Source: Adineta steineri
Lineage: Eukaryota > Rotifera > Eurotatoria > Adinetida > Adinetidae
DNA: 64,000 nucleotides
Assembly: GCA_905250115.1 (NCBI GenBank)
Contig: CAJNOI010000184.1
Coordinates: 1 to 64,000, forward strand
Direction of reading: 5' to 3'
Positions within the stretch are counted from its first letter, which is position 1, and the number at the start of each line of letters is the position of its first letter. Both the position numbers and the translations under genes were made by a program. The notes under the pieces are model-generated. The model searched no databases, was not told the DNA's origin, and worked only from the letters and a program-made list of their open reading frames with translations. This document shows positions 23,687 to 35,506 of the stretch, in pieces.

Positions 23687-26600
23687 GATATTAATTATAA
23701 ATATTTATAACAATCGAAGCAGTTAAAACCTTGAATAAGCGCTGTAAAAATCGAATTTTTAAGCATTTAAATACATGCAAAGAAAAAAAAAGAATGTTTT
23801 ATTAACTAGATAAACTGACATGTTAGATTATTTCAATACACAATATTTTTGGGTATTATTTACTTGCAGTCAACATTTTTATTTTGAGCTTTTCAAACTA
23901 ATGTACTTTCTAAATTACTGAAAATTTTCAATAGACGTATATTTATATATAGGAAAAATTATGATTAATTAATTAGTTCATGTGTAGATTTTTTCTTTAC
24001 TTAAAGTAAGTCAGTAATTTTTATACTATTGTGTAACGTGCAATTCAACTATTTTAATAAAGGATGTCATTAAAATGTGTCGTTGCATGTTTCATTATTG
24101 TCTTTTTAACAACGACATGTACTAGATGTATAATTCATTATATACAATCTTACTCAAAGTAACATCTTTTCAGAGTTACGAACACGGAAATTTTCATATG
24201 TGTGAAATAGTGAAAATGTATTACCTAATCTTAGATTTATGTTCATGGTCATCGGCGATATAAAATAAGAGATTAGATTCTCATGCTTGAGTTTAAGCTT
24301 CTTTTGTCTTATTTAGATGACGCCTCTGTTAATACAATGAAGATTAACTTTTTCCTAATGAGAATAAAAAGATCTCACGAGTGTGAAATTTGATAATTTT
24401 TGTTGCTTATTTCATCATCTCTATATTCCTATAATCTTTTCGCTTCATTTTATAAATTTACCTGATTCTTTATTCTGCATTGATACGTTTTCTACTTTTA
24501 ATCTTACAGAACATCTTTTATCTTTAAAAAAAGTAGACAGATGTGAACTCATCTAAGCAGACAAAATAGGGTAGTATATAATTAATGTAGAAAGTAAGAA
24601 GAGTCAAATAAAAATATTGCTATTCGTTTTCATATTTCGATGTTTTATCATTTCATGAAAGTTAAATTTTCAAGTAAATAACTAGATCAGAACATCGTGA
24701 CATTCATAGTCTGGTACGCATGTGATTAGACCCATAGGCAGACAGTTAGTAAAGGAAATATGCAAGCGAGGAACTAAATAGAGATAATCAGATAAATAGA
24801 AAACTAGTTCGATAATAATCTAAACATGTATATAGTTAATAGAAAAAGTATTTCCATTAATAACACGATGATCTAAAACTTTTCTTGAAACATTGCGATA
24901 TACAATCTTTAAAAAGATTTTCATTATTTTGCTACTGTTTGAAATCAATATCAGATATAAATAGAAAATCCCAAGTATGAATAAACTTTATGTCTTGTGT
25001 ATGTTAATCGTGTTTTCTGATTGTCAATCATACATATACAACACACGTTTACAAGCAATCTATTACTGTTCTGATAAGATAAGAAATATATCGAGTAAAA
25101 GTTAGACACATTATTATGCTAATTATGATGTGTCATAACAATGTTTTCTTTATTTCGGAAGACGGTCAAAACTTTTCTAGTATTTAAACGCGTCTATTTC
25201 GGAATAATGTTTTTTTTTTCCTACAAAAATATCTGCTAGTATCATTACAGACCGGATATGATTTGTATTTCTAATATTCTATCATGTTATCTAGACTATG
25301 TATAAATATTAGTTTATTTTCTTAGCAAATATTAAACGATGAAGTACTTTAGTAAGTAGATAAGAATGAGTCAAATCAGATGAATAATCGATTAGAATTG
25401 CATAAGTAATGTATGTTTAAAGTCAATATAAATCGTACGCCTTTTATGATTAATACATTAAAAGAACGGAATAAATAAAATATATATATAATTGTTATTT
25501 TTTGATTAAGTAAATAAATTTTCAAAGTTCAAAAAGATAAAGCTGATATATATAAAAAGAAAACTAGTTCATTTCTTTTCATCGTGTTACATACTTGAAT
25601 TTGAGTATGAACATAGTTGCTTTTTGTTATAGATATTTATTTAACTGATACAATCTAGAATATCTAAAAGAGTTAAGAAAAGAAGGGCAACATTTGACGT
25701 TTGCATTTAAAGGTATAGAATACAAGCAGCAGCAGCTGTTGCCATATATAAGGGACAAATGAAGAAGAAAAAAAAGAGATGAGAAAAAGCGAAAGTATTT
25801 CCGTTTCTTTTTTTTTTTTGGAGGTTATAAAGTAACAATATTGTCATAAATATAACAGGATAAAAAGCATTTTATTTATTCAATGACTAATCTATTCAAA
25901 CGGATATTTTTTTAATTCTTTTGATCCAATAAATTTCATTGAATATTCTGTTCTTACCTTATAATGTAAGTTACTATAGTGTATGTATGATGTTCTCGTT
26001 AAGATTAACATTTCATGCATTCTACTACTCGTTTAGAATTTGTAGTTATATGAGAAAAAGACTAGATAGAGAGTACAAAAATTACTTTTTTCTTCTTCTT
26101 CTTGTTTCTGTGTCTTCATTTCTTTAGTTCTTTAGCCACCGCTTCTATTATAATACAGCTAACGACTATTCTTCTCTAAACGTTAGGTCGCATATGTTTC
26201 TACCATATACGATATAGAAATACAAACTTATAGAACAGCAATACCCTCATATAAAATGAGACAACATGGAGCAATATTGTTATCGGTAAAAAGAAAAAAA
26301 AACGAGAGAAAAAAGAATTATCGAAATACAAAAAGCAAAATAAGACCCAGTATAAACCATATAATTCAAACTATAGTAACATATTATTATGATAAAAACT
26401 CAAAACATAATCTTCATATATAACAAAATTTATAAATTTGTTTAATTTTATAATTTGTTCAAAATAAAGGAGAACTAATCAGTTTTAATGAAAAATACAA
26501 TCATACATCATTTGATTTATATTATATTCGTAAATACTTTTTTATTTTTTTTATCACGGCTAAATCAATATTATTAAATTACACACTCTAATTCTAACGA

Positions 26601-27804
26601 AAATCAATGTATGTCCTTTCATTTAACTATTAGGTTTCTGTTTTTTTTATTAAGATCACGTGATTACTTTGTAACAGTAATATCAAAAATTGAAATATGT
26701 ATATTTGATAATAATATTAGAGAAGATCTTTTGAAATAATTGATTTCATACTGGAAGAGAGACAATAAACATTCTATTTAGAAGATGTTATAAGCAAACG
26801 AGTGGATTTTTTTTCAATATTATAAAAAATAAATTCGATATTTATGAACTTTGATCGATAATATTTACATAAAGTACCTGAAACATCATTAATATGACGT
26901 ATTTTGGTCTTATTGATATTGACAAGAAAATTTTCTTTTTATTCATCTGTCATATTTTATTATTCAGCTGAATCAGAAGGTCAGAGTTATTCATTCCTAT
27001 TATTAGGATAAATATTCAAGTTTAGAAAATATCAGGCCTTCTTGCTTTTACCAATCTATTTAGAATATATAATGCAATTAAGAAAAGGATGGCTGATCAG
27101 ATAAATACAGTATGACTAATTAAAGATTTTATTTTTGATGTAATTTCGATTTTTTTTCATAAATACTTAATGATAAATCAAATACATCATAATAGCAGAT
27201 TTTTCTTATGGGTCGAAAATAGAAAAATTAGTTTTTAGATAATCTAGATATTTCATACGACCTAAAAGATTTGAATACGATAATAAAAACTATAAATGGA
27301 CTTGATACAATCTTCTTATTTTTTTCTAGAAAATATAATTAAATTCTACTCTATTCAGCGTTTTATTTTTGATGTCTTTCATAGATTTGATGCAATTAGT
27401 CGAAATATAGCTAATACCTTTTTGTATTACATTAAAAATGCACACAGATAAATATAAGCTTCTTTTCGCTTTATTATTTTTTTTTCTGTCTGAGTGTATT
27501 CTCATATTTTGACGTATCAAACATCATTTCATATACAATTAAATAATATAGGTTCGAAGGTTGAATGAAAAAAATACATTCACATCACATAATGCACTCG
27601 GATACGGTTGACTTGTGTTATATTCATATGCCGGCCGTTTGATTAAAATTTGTCTCCCTAATAAAATACTGTTTTCACCTGATCGATCTTATAATTGTCA
27701 ATACACCGCAACTATATATATATGCATAAAAACAAAGCTTGTTTTTTCACCTTCATTCACTCATTCATCTATTCATTTATTAAACTCGACGTGTTATTAC
27801 CAAT
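23687..27804. other. About 4.1 kb AT-rich region with no recognisable gene
   Basis: Both strands were read; only short, low-complexity frames occur. Homopolymer and (TA)n runs are frequent. A TATA-like run (27713-27723) at the right end probably serves the small ORF at 27805. Regulatory DNA, UTRs or an unrecognised RNA gene cannot be excluded. Confidence 0.4.
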
Positions 27805-28086
27805 ATGTACGGTACAGGTATGAATCCATACGTGCTTAACCACTTCTTTAGAGTTGCAAGAGAGATGAACAATTATGTTGCTAATTCATCTTATAATTAT
27901 TATCAAAGTTCATATTTTCCGACTTTTCGTGATCGAAGATATACTTTCTTTATGACTCAAAGACCTACAATAATGAATGCTGGGCTTAGTGGACTTCTGG
28001 CTTATGGTTTACAATCAATTGGAATGCCACAAACGGTGGTAAATCTTGGTTATCGCTTTGGTTATTTTATAGATGCAAATGTTTAA
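27805..28086 (+). CDS. Small hypothetical protein, 93 aa
   Basis: An ATG-to-TAA single-exon ORF with a TATA-like run about 85 bp upstream. Its composition is balanced and unlike the AT-rich surroundings. The protein is Tyr/Asn-rich, with a mildly amphipathic C-terminal half (GLSGLLAYGLQSIGMPQTVV) and no signal peptide. No family is recognised. It stands isolated between a long gene-poor stretch and the 3' end of SF3B3 on the opposite strand. Confidence 0.45.
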   Translation: MYGTGMNPYVLNHFFRVAREMNNYVANSSYNYYQSSYFPTFRDRRYTFFMTQRPTIMNAGLSGLLAYGLQSIGMPQTVVNLGYRFGYFIDANV

Positions 28087-28291
28087 TTTATTTACTTATC
28101 TTTATTAAGATATTATTTAAGTCAGTTTTACGTGTATGTGATTTTTTTTTTGTTTTAAATCAATTATTCAAATAAGGATTGCCTATATCAACAACATTTA
28201 TGAATACAAACATTAATACAGGATGAGAAAAAAAAACACGAAGAGACACAAAAAAAAAGTTAAGGTTTTTGTTTTTCGACATGGTTATTGA

Positions 28292-31200
28292 CTAGAAAGC
28301 AAAGCGTGTTCGAATATCTTCAAGTTTTTTGGCAACTTCACTAGCTGTTCTATCAAGACCTTCGGCAATCATTTTTTGTTTGGCTATATCAAGATGATTG
28401 TATTGTTCACAAAGATCACCATCAAGAACATTCTAAATGATTATAAAAAAAAGAAAAGATATATTTTTTTAAAAATGTTATTTTCTTTTTTTTTTGTATG
28501 ATGATCTTTTTTTTTAAATTAGGTTAATAAAGTAGAATAATAGCGGCCATCTATTCATTAGTAATTTATTTTTCTCTTTTATTACTGAAATAATTTATCT
28601 CCAGGTAAAAATGAATGCGACACCGTTATTGTACTTCTATTTTCTTTCGCTCCTGACTTTTTTCCTTCTAATTATTTTATCTAAGTACCTTTCTCGTTAT
28701 ATGTGTACTTCGAAAGTACGTGATTAGTTTGCCCTTCTATCATGCATGCATCACACCTGTATGGTGTGATCTACCCTTTGTACACTCTCATATTCGTCCT
28801 TACATTTCGTACTTTTTTTGTTACTATGTTGACTATCGTTCGTTATAATATAGAAGGAAAGATAATGAGAAAATTTGGGCGTGGTTCTTTATATTTGAAA
28901 TAAACATATACATATACTCTAACTCATAAGTAGTGTCCATTATATCAAAAATCGGTATAATTACCTTAACTGGATAATAATACGATCGAAAAGCCAAATG
29001 ATCTCTGCCAAGTAATGTTTGATGTTCAGCTCGCATATGCATTTCCAGATGTTGAAAAAAGTCATAATCCTATTCGAAGAAAAAAAAAAGTTCAACATTA
29101 TTCATATATCATTTTTATGAAAAAAAAAGAAAAATATTTAATGTGTGATCAGATACTAGTAAGAAAAGTTATCGTCATTCTTTATCCGAATTGTAAACGA
29201 CTATTTTTGATCATCATTTCACACATAACTTTATCTTGTAACTCATAGGGACAGAAAAGGTATCATATATGCATGAATGGAGCAAAACATGACCTTTGAG
29301 AGACTCGAACCTGCACCTTCTGCTATCCGGGTAGTTGTTCTAAACCAGTTAGACTAGAAGTATTATCTAAACCTCTGTTTAGCATCGGCATGTCTCATCA
29401 CCGACACTAGAATATCTCTCTTTTGGTTTTTACCTCATTTGATGCAAATGGTATAAGTACACCTATTGAACCTGATAACGTCGTATAAACAAGAGATTCA
29501 GATCCACCTGAAATTAACATAGCACGTTGAACGGATGTAACCATTTCTCCCACATGAAAATGAGCAAGTAATTCACATTTATTGGATGCGCCATTCAATA
29601 AACCACGATCCCATAAACCTTTACTTCCAGTTGGATCAATTTCAATATCATCATTAGCATCCACAGGAATACGTAAAATAGCAATATTACCAAATTTATC
29701 GGTTAAACATACAGTACTATAATCTAATAAACAGCAAGCAACAGTAAAACGTGGACATGTATCATCAGCAAATGTAACCAATTGATTTTCCATTTGTTTA
29801 TAACGAAGAATATGTATACTTTCTTGAACATCAGTTACGAATATCCGATTACCCAATGCTTGTATTGTAACAATTTGATTAGGAATATTCTAAATATCAA
29901 AAACAGAATTTGTATTAGAAGGAAAAAAGCCGCATAAGAGTATTTGTAATTAGAAAATTTCGATAGAGATATTGTAAATCTATTAAATAGAATATCATGT
30001 AAATGATTTATACACGTTAGAACGTATGAAAAACATTTAACGAGCTGAAATCAGTTCTATTACTTTTCTTCTGTACGATTTTAATATTTCATCTTAAAAT
30101 AAAAATATTAAATTTCGTTAGACAGAAGATTCTGTTAAATAAAATATCATGTAAATAATTTATACACGTTAAAATGTACAAAAACATTTAACGAGCTAAA
30201 ATCAGTTCGATTGATTTTCTTCTAATATGATTTCAATATTTTATTTCAAATAAAAATATTAAATTTCTTTATACAGAAGATTCTATCAAGTAGAATATCA
30301 TGTAAATGATTTATACACGTTAAAATGTATGGAAACATTTAACGAGCTAAAATCAGTTCTATTAATTTTCTTCTATATGATTTCAATATTTTATTTTAGA
30401 ATAAAAATATTAAATTTCTTTATACAGAAGATTCTATTAAAAGAGAAACAAAATTCTTTGTACATACTTTATTTTCACATTTTTTAAGTAATTTCTTCTT
30501 TCCAATTTCATAAATACGTAAACTTGATCCAACACCAATTAAAGCTCGTCCAAGAAATGGATAAATTGCCGTTGGAACTTCATCAACTACCGTTCTATGA
30601 ATAAAATGTAGTCTTTCACCATTATCTAATACAAGAAAACAATAAATCATTCCACCAAGATGTGAACGTGGTGAAAGAACAAGATCTCGTGCAACACCAA
30701 CTAATAAGAATGTATCAGCAGGACGAGTATCAAAACGCATTAAACTTAAACAAACAGCTGATTCATTTTGTTCAAATTCATAAATAAATTTTGTTTCACC
30801 ACTAATTGGATCCATAACACGTAATTGTGCTGCCCACATACCATTTGCTGCTTTTGCTGCACCAAATGCTTCTTCAGGAATTTTTTCTGCTAACATTGCA
30901 TTAGCTACTTCTCTAGTTGCTTCTTTATCTTCATCATCAGCTGCATCAACCATATCTTTACCTATTTGTTCACGTTTTTGTTGTTTACTTATTTCTGTAT
31001 AAGATAAATGATCGGATTCAATTAAATAAAGCCAATTCATTTCTGGATATATGATAAAACGACGTGGTGTTAATTTAAGTTTACGAATTTCTTGATTGAA
31101 TATAGCACCAAGTTTTTCTAATGTTAAAATTCTTTAAAAAGAAAAAAATAATAATATTTATGAAAATTTAATATTTTTATATTATATAACTTACCGAAGA

Positions 31201-33931
31201 GTATTACCAGCTATAGCAACAATACCTTCAGGACATTGTTCTGATGCAAAACCAGATGCATGTTCAAGAGATTCATAAGATAAAGGTGTTAAATGAAAAC
31301 GACCTTGATATGTATAACTAAGCCATGTACGACTTGACATAGCTAAAACAGCTTCATTTCCTTGCATTAAAATTCGAAATAATTTCACTGGTTTTGAACC
31401 AATATATCTTGTACGAGTATCGGACATATCACCTGTAACTGAATCCAAAACACTTCTTAGAAGTACACCATTCTGTAAGCCAATATTTAAAAATGCAGTT
31501 GTACTTGGTCCAACTTGTTGTTCACGTCCACTTGTTGTATCAACTACAACACCACCTTCAGTTGTTTTCATTTCAACTATACATAATGATTCAGCTGGAG
31601 CTGGTAATGCTTGCATACTTAATCGACTTAAACAATCTTGAGGATCAAGTGATATAATTCGAACAGTACTATCGGAAAGGCCAACAGCAAGAAAACGTGA
31701 TCGTTGTTCACCATCTGGTACTGAACCTAAAGCCATACATATAATATCACCAGGCATTTCTTTTCTTTCAGTATATTCATTCAATTGACCGGTTGTATCC
31801 ATTTCAAAATAAACAAGTTCACCACCAGTTAAACCAATAACAACTTGTCGTTGATTAACAGCTGCTCTTGTAATCATTTTTTTTCCTGGTGCACGCCATT
31901 CATTAACACGTTTATCAGCACGAATATGTCGAATACCTTCTTGATATATTTGAAGTAATGAATCATCACCTAATTGACTACATGATAATGTGGGTGTTGT
32001 ACCAAGAAAACCAGAATCTGTAACTTCTTCAACAGTTTCACCAATAGATAAGACTAAAGTAGCATTAATAAATGAAACAACAATATATGCATCAAATGGA
32101 TCATCAGCTCGTTTTTTAACAGTCCATACTGCATTTGGACTACCGGGTAATTCTGAAACAGCCATTTCCGTTACTTCTAAACCATGACGAAGTATACGAA
32201 GTGTTGATCGAGGTCCACGACCACATGTTACATAAAGTTGTGGTGTATCTTCATTAGCAAGATCAGCAATATGACAACCAGTTATTGGTGATAAACTATC
32301 CATTTCATCAACTAATATTAAATTTTTTAATTTACGTGGTACAAAAAAAAATGTATCTTCTTCTTCAAGTCTTTCTGATGAACTAAATTCAGGTTCATCA
32401 TCAGCATCACCTAATTGAGTAATTTGATACAAATAACTATTTATAATAAACATAAATTCAATATACAAAATAATCGAATTTTATTTTTTAAGTACTTACT
32501 GATTACCAAATTCAGAAGCTATAAAAAGAAAACCAGTACGAAGTACGCACATGGCCGAAGCAACAGGTACAGTATCGAAGTATTTTAAACGAATTTCGGT
32601 GACCTAAAAGATAACGATAGATTTCTTAGAGATTAAAAAAATGATCGAAAGTCTTATTAAACTATGATATTAGTTTTGATCTAACGTCATTTGTTACAAT
32701 ATAAGCAGAATCAGAAGTGAACACTGGATGTTATAATCAACTTATTCATATGGCAACACGTTCAATATGAAAATCATCCTATTCTGCATTATTTCGTCTC
32801 TTATTCTTCTTTACTATTATGTCAACTTTCTATTTGAATGTTTTCTTACCATTCCCATATCTGCATCATGAGTAAGTGTAATTTTAAATATATCACCTTG
32901 TTCTGTTTGAACAAGAAAAAAGAACATATTTTTTGTTTTATGTGTGGCTGTTGCAACAATAATCATTGTTCGTTCTCGATCATCAATTTCATTTCGACGT
33001 CTTGGTATTGGACAACGAATATCTGGTTGATCACCAAAATTTTTAAATGTAATATAATTTTCTGAACAAACTAATACACCACTTGGTCCTTCAGTTCCAC
33101 CAGGTACAGTAATAAGTAAATTAGCAAATTTTTCTAATGGTTCAGAATATTTTCTAACAACATGATTAAGACCTAAATCAAGTTCATAGAATGTTAATGA
33201 TTGTTTAATATCATGTGCTGCTTGACCAGTATGATCATTATCAGTTTCCTGAAAAGAGAATTTTTTATGAGAAAAAGAAAAGAGAGAACATAATTATAAA
33301 TATACAAACCTCATAATCAACTTCTAAACAAGCAAATACTGGATTTTCAAATCCAACATCAACACCAACTGTATAAAATGTGATTGTATTTGCTTTATGA
33401 GCTTCTAATGGTGATGAAATAGTCAAACGTGCTTGTGAATCACGATTAAGTATATAAACTAATTTTTGTTTTTCAATTGCTCCAATAAGTACCGCTCGTC
33501 CTTTTGGATCAATAGCTAAATATTGTCCAGGTACAATTCTTCTACAGCCTGATTTACCGAATGTTTCTTGATGTACCTAACTGAAGAAAAGTCTCTTAAA
33601 AATATTTACACAAATAAACGTTGCTTGCCTTTTCTAATATATTTTTTTGTCCATTATATTCAAGAATAAGTATTCGACCGGAATCACTACCAACAACAAT
33701 ATAATCTCGATTACTACCAGTTAATCGAATAGGATGAAGTGTACGTACTGTACCAAACGCATTGCATGTTAATAATGTATGGATTTTACCTGTGCTTGGA
33801 TCAGGTTTAAGAACTTCAAGAACACAACCACGTGAAACAATGATTTCTTGTTGTTTTGGGCCAGAAAAATTTCCATGTATGACATGAGTTATACCACCGG
33901 GACGTTGTAAAGTTAAATTATATAACTTCAT
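28292..33931 (-). CDS. SF3B3: Splicing factor 3B subunit 3 (SF3B3/SAP130), 9 exons, 1226 aa
   Basis: Minus-strand exons: 33629-33931, 33310-33576, 32850-33248, 32500-32603, 31195-32436, 30468-31131, 29434-29889, 28965-29069, 28292-28432. SF3B3 is a three-beta-propeller scaffold of the U2 snRNP SF3b complex and is related to DDB1 and CPSF1. Identity to animal SF3B3 is high throughout: [20 protein letters not shown] at the start, [48 protein letters not shown], and [19 protein letters not shown] at the end. The length fits the family (about 1217 residues in human). Intron 1 (33577-33628) is best read as a GC-AG intron, AAG|GCAAGC. Intron 6 holds a 151-bp tandem repeat and intron 7 a tRNA-like sequence. 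Confidence 0.97.
29291..29363 (-). repeat. tRNA-like sequence with pol III box A and box B (tRNA pseudogene or SINE head)
   Basis: Read on minus, TAGTCTAACTGG (29345-29356) fits the box A consensus and GGTTCGAGTCT (29301-29311) fits box B, at tRNA-like spacing. The acceptor stem does not pair and the T and anticodon stems are poor, so it is not a working tRNA. It lies in SF3B3 intron 7, in the same sense as the gene. Confidence 0.6.
29955..30445. repeat. Intronic tandem repeat, about 3.2 copies of a 151-152 bp unit
   Basis: The motif GAATATCATGTAAAT(G/A)ATTT and the flanking sequence recur with unit starts near 29979, 30131, 30282 and 30433. Each unit includes TTTATACACGTTA and CATTTAACGAGCT. 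Units differ by scattered substitutions. The array nearly fills SF3B3 intron 6 and ends next to the donor of exon 6. Confidence 0.9.
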
Positions 33932-35506
33932 CTAGACAAGAAATTTCACTTATAAAATTGAGAAAGTTTATGCAAACAGACGAAACAAAAGGTGAAATGA
34001 ACGAATAGGATAAAATTATTTTGATTGGTGTGAGGGATATTTTCCTCTATCTAATTCAGCTAATTGAGTAAAAATTCATTTCAATAAATTAATTAAAACA
34101 TTTTCTTTTTAATTATTATTTTTTATACGTGAAATTCTAATAATAAATTTTTCTTATCATAGATGGCGTTAACAGAAGAGAAAGATATTATATGATATGA
34201 ATATATTCACTTAAAAATATATCAGTGCAAAGGATTGAAATTACTTAAAGACCAGCTGGTTAGTTTGACGAACAATATCCCTTCGTGATTGTTTCGGGGT
34301 CTATGTGGACCCACCCATAAAAGTTCATTAAAAAACAAAGTTTTAGCGTCATCAAAGCTTTGCATTTGTATATTATAAACATGTAGATGCTTCCACCTTA
34401 TTAGAATATGAATGCATTTCGCGCTAAGCACTGCGAGAGAATAGATGACAGCAATATCACCATAGTTGTTATGGGATCCACAAGGACCCGTAGGTGCATT
34501 TTCTCTTCGTTAGACGTACTCATGATTTCTCATATGGGTAGTGTGTACCAACAAAAGACTAGAGATTAGATGTGAGGATCGATCGGAAACTCATAAGAGA
34601 GAATCAAGTAAAAAGCTGCGAAGTGGGTTCTCTTGAATCTTACATCATCAACAGCGGGATATATAAGAGGAAAATTCCTCAAATTTTATCGGATACTGAA
34701 ATATTTTTGTTGATAGTCATGCGTATTTCCATATTTATCATAACGTTGCTAAATATATTTTTTATCCACAACTGAATTAAGATAGCTTTGATAGAATTAT
34801 ATTAATAACATGTTCTGTTCATTAAGGAAAGTTTGTTTAGATCGATCATTGCAGAGTTTCTTCAGTTAGTATTTGCATATATTATTTAGGCGATATACTG
34901 TTCGAACTCATACAAATAATATATTATATTGAAATAAGACTTTCTAGGAGTGAAAATATTTACGATACTTCGGTCTACAAATCAAAGACAATATTTGTTC
35001 TACTTATTTTATGTTACTGGAATTTTTATTCTTCACATAAATACAATCTTGTATCATTTCAACTTTTTTTCTTCAATTACCTGGTTTATTTTTAATCTTT
35101 ATTCCAACTTGTTGATCATTCTAATCTTGAATTGAGACAGTGAACATTTTTCTTTTTTGAAGATATAATCAATTATTAATATAAAAACCGGATCAAATAT
35201 AATTATATCGATTTTTCCTGTCAATTTCAATCTAAGAAGGAGAAAAAGATCACTTCCGGGTGAACGCCTTTTGACAATTGTTTAACTCATTCAATTGAAA
35301 TAGCAGCTGCCATATTGTTAACATATATGTATATAGATAGATAGATTTTTATTTCTTATATGACAAAACAAAAAAAAAGAAGAAAAAAAAAGTGGGGGTA
35401 AAAGAGGTCCGCCAAGTAAATTTTTTGAGAATACTTCATTTGCTTTATAAAAGCAAACCTCTAATTTAGTCAAAATAAAAATAATAATGTTTTAGTTTTT
35501 CTTCTA
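33932..35506. other. Intergenic region between SF3B3 and COUP-TF
   Basis: The SF3B3 promoter side lies at the left and the COUP-TF 3' flank at the right. No convincing ORF. It contains a 196-bp element with inverted ends at 34295-34490. Confidence 0.4.
34295..34490. repeat. 196-bp element with imperfect terminal inverted repeats (MITE-like)
   Basis: The left end, CGGGGTCTATGTGGACCCAC then CCATAA, is matched in inverted form by the right end, which reads CGGGTCCTTGTGGATCCCAT on the minus strand. About 20 of 22 aligned bases agree, apart from a small gap. It carries no transposase frame. No clear target duplication was found. Confidence 0.55.

Noticed and set aside
29291-29363. Functional tRNA gene
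   Set aside because: Box A and box B are present, but the acceptor stem does not pair and the T stem has mismatches.
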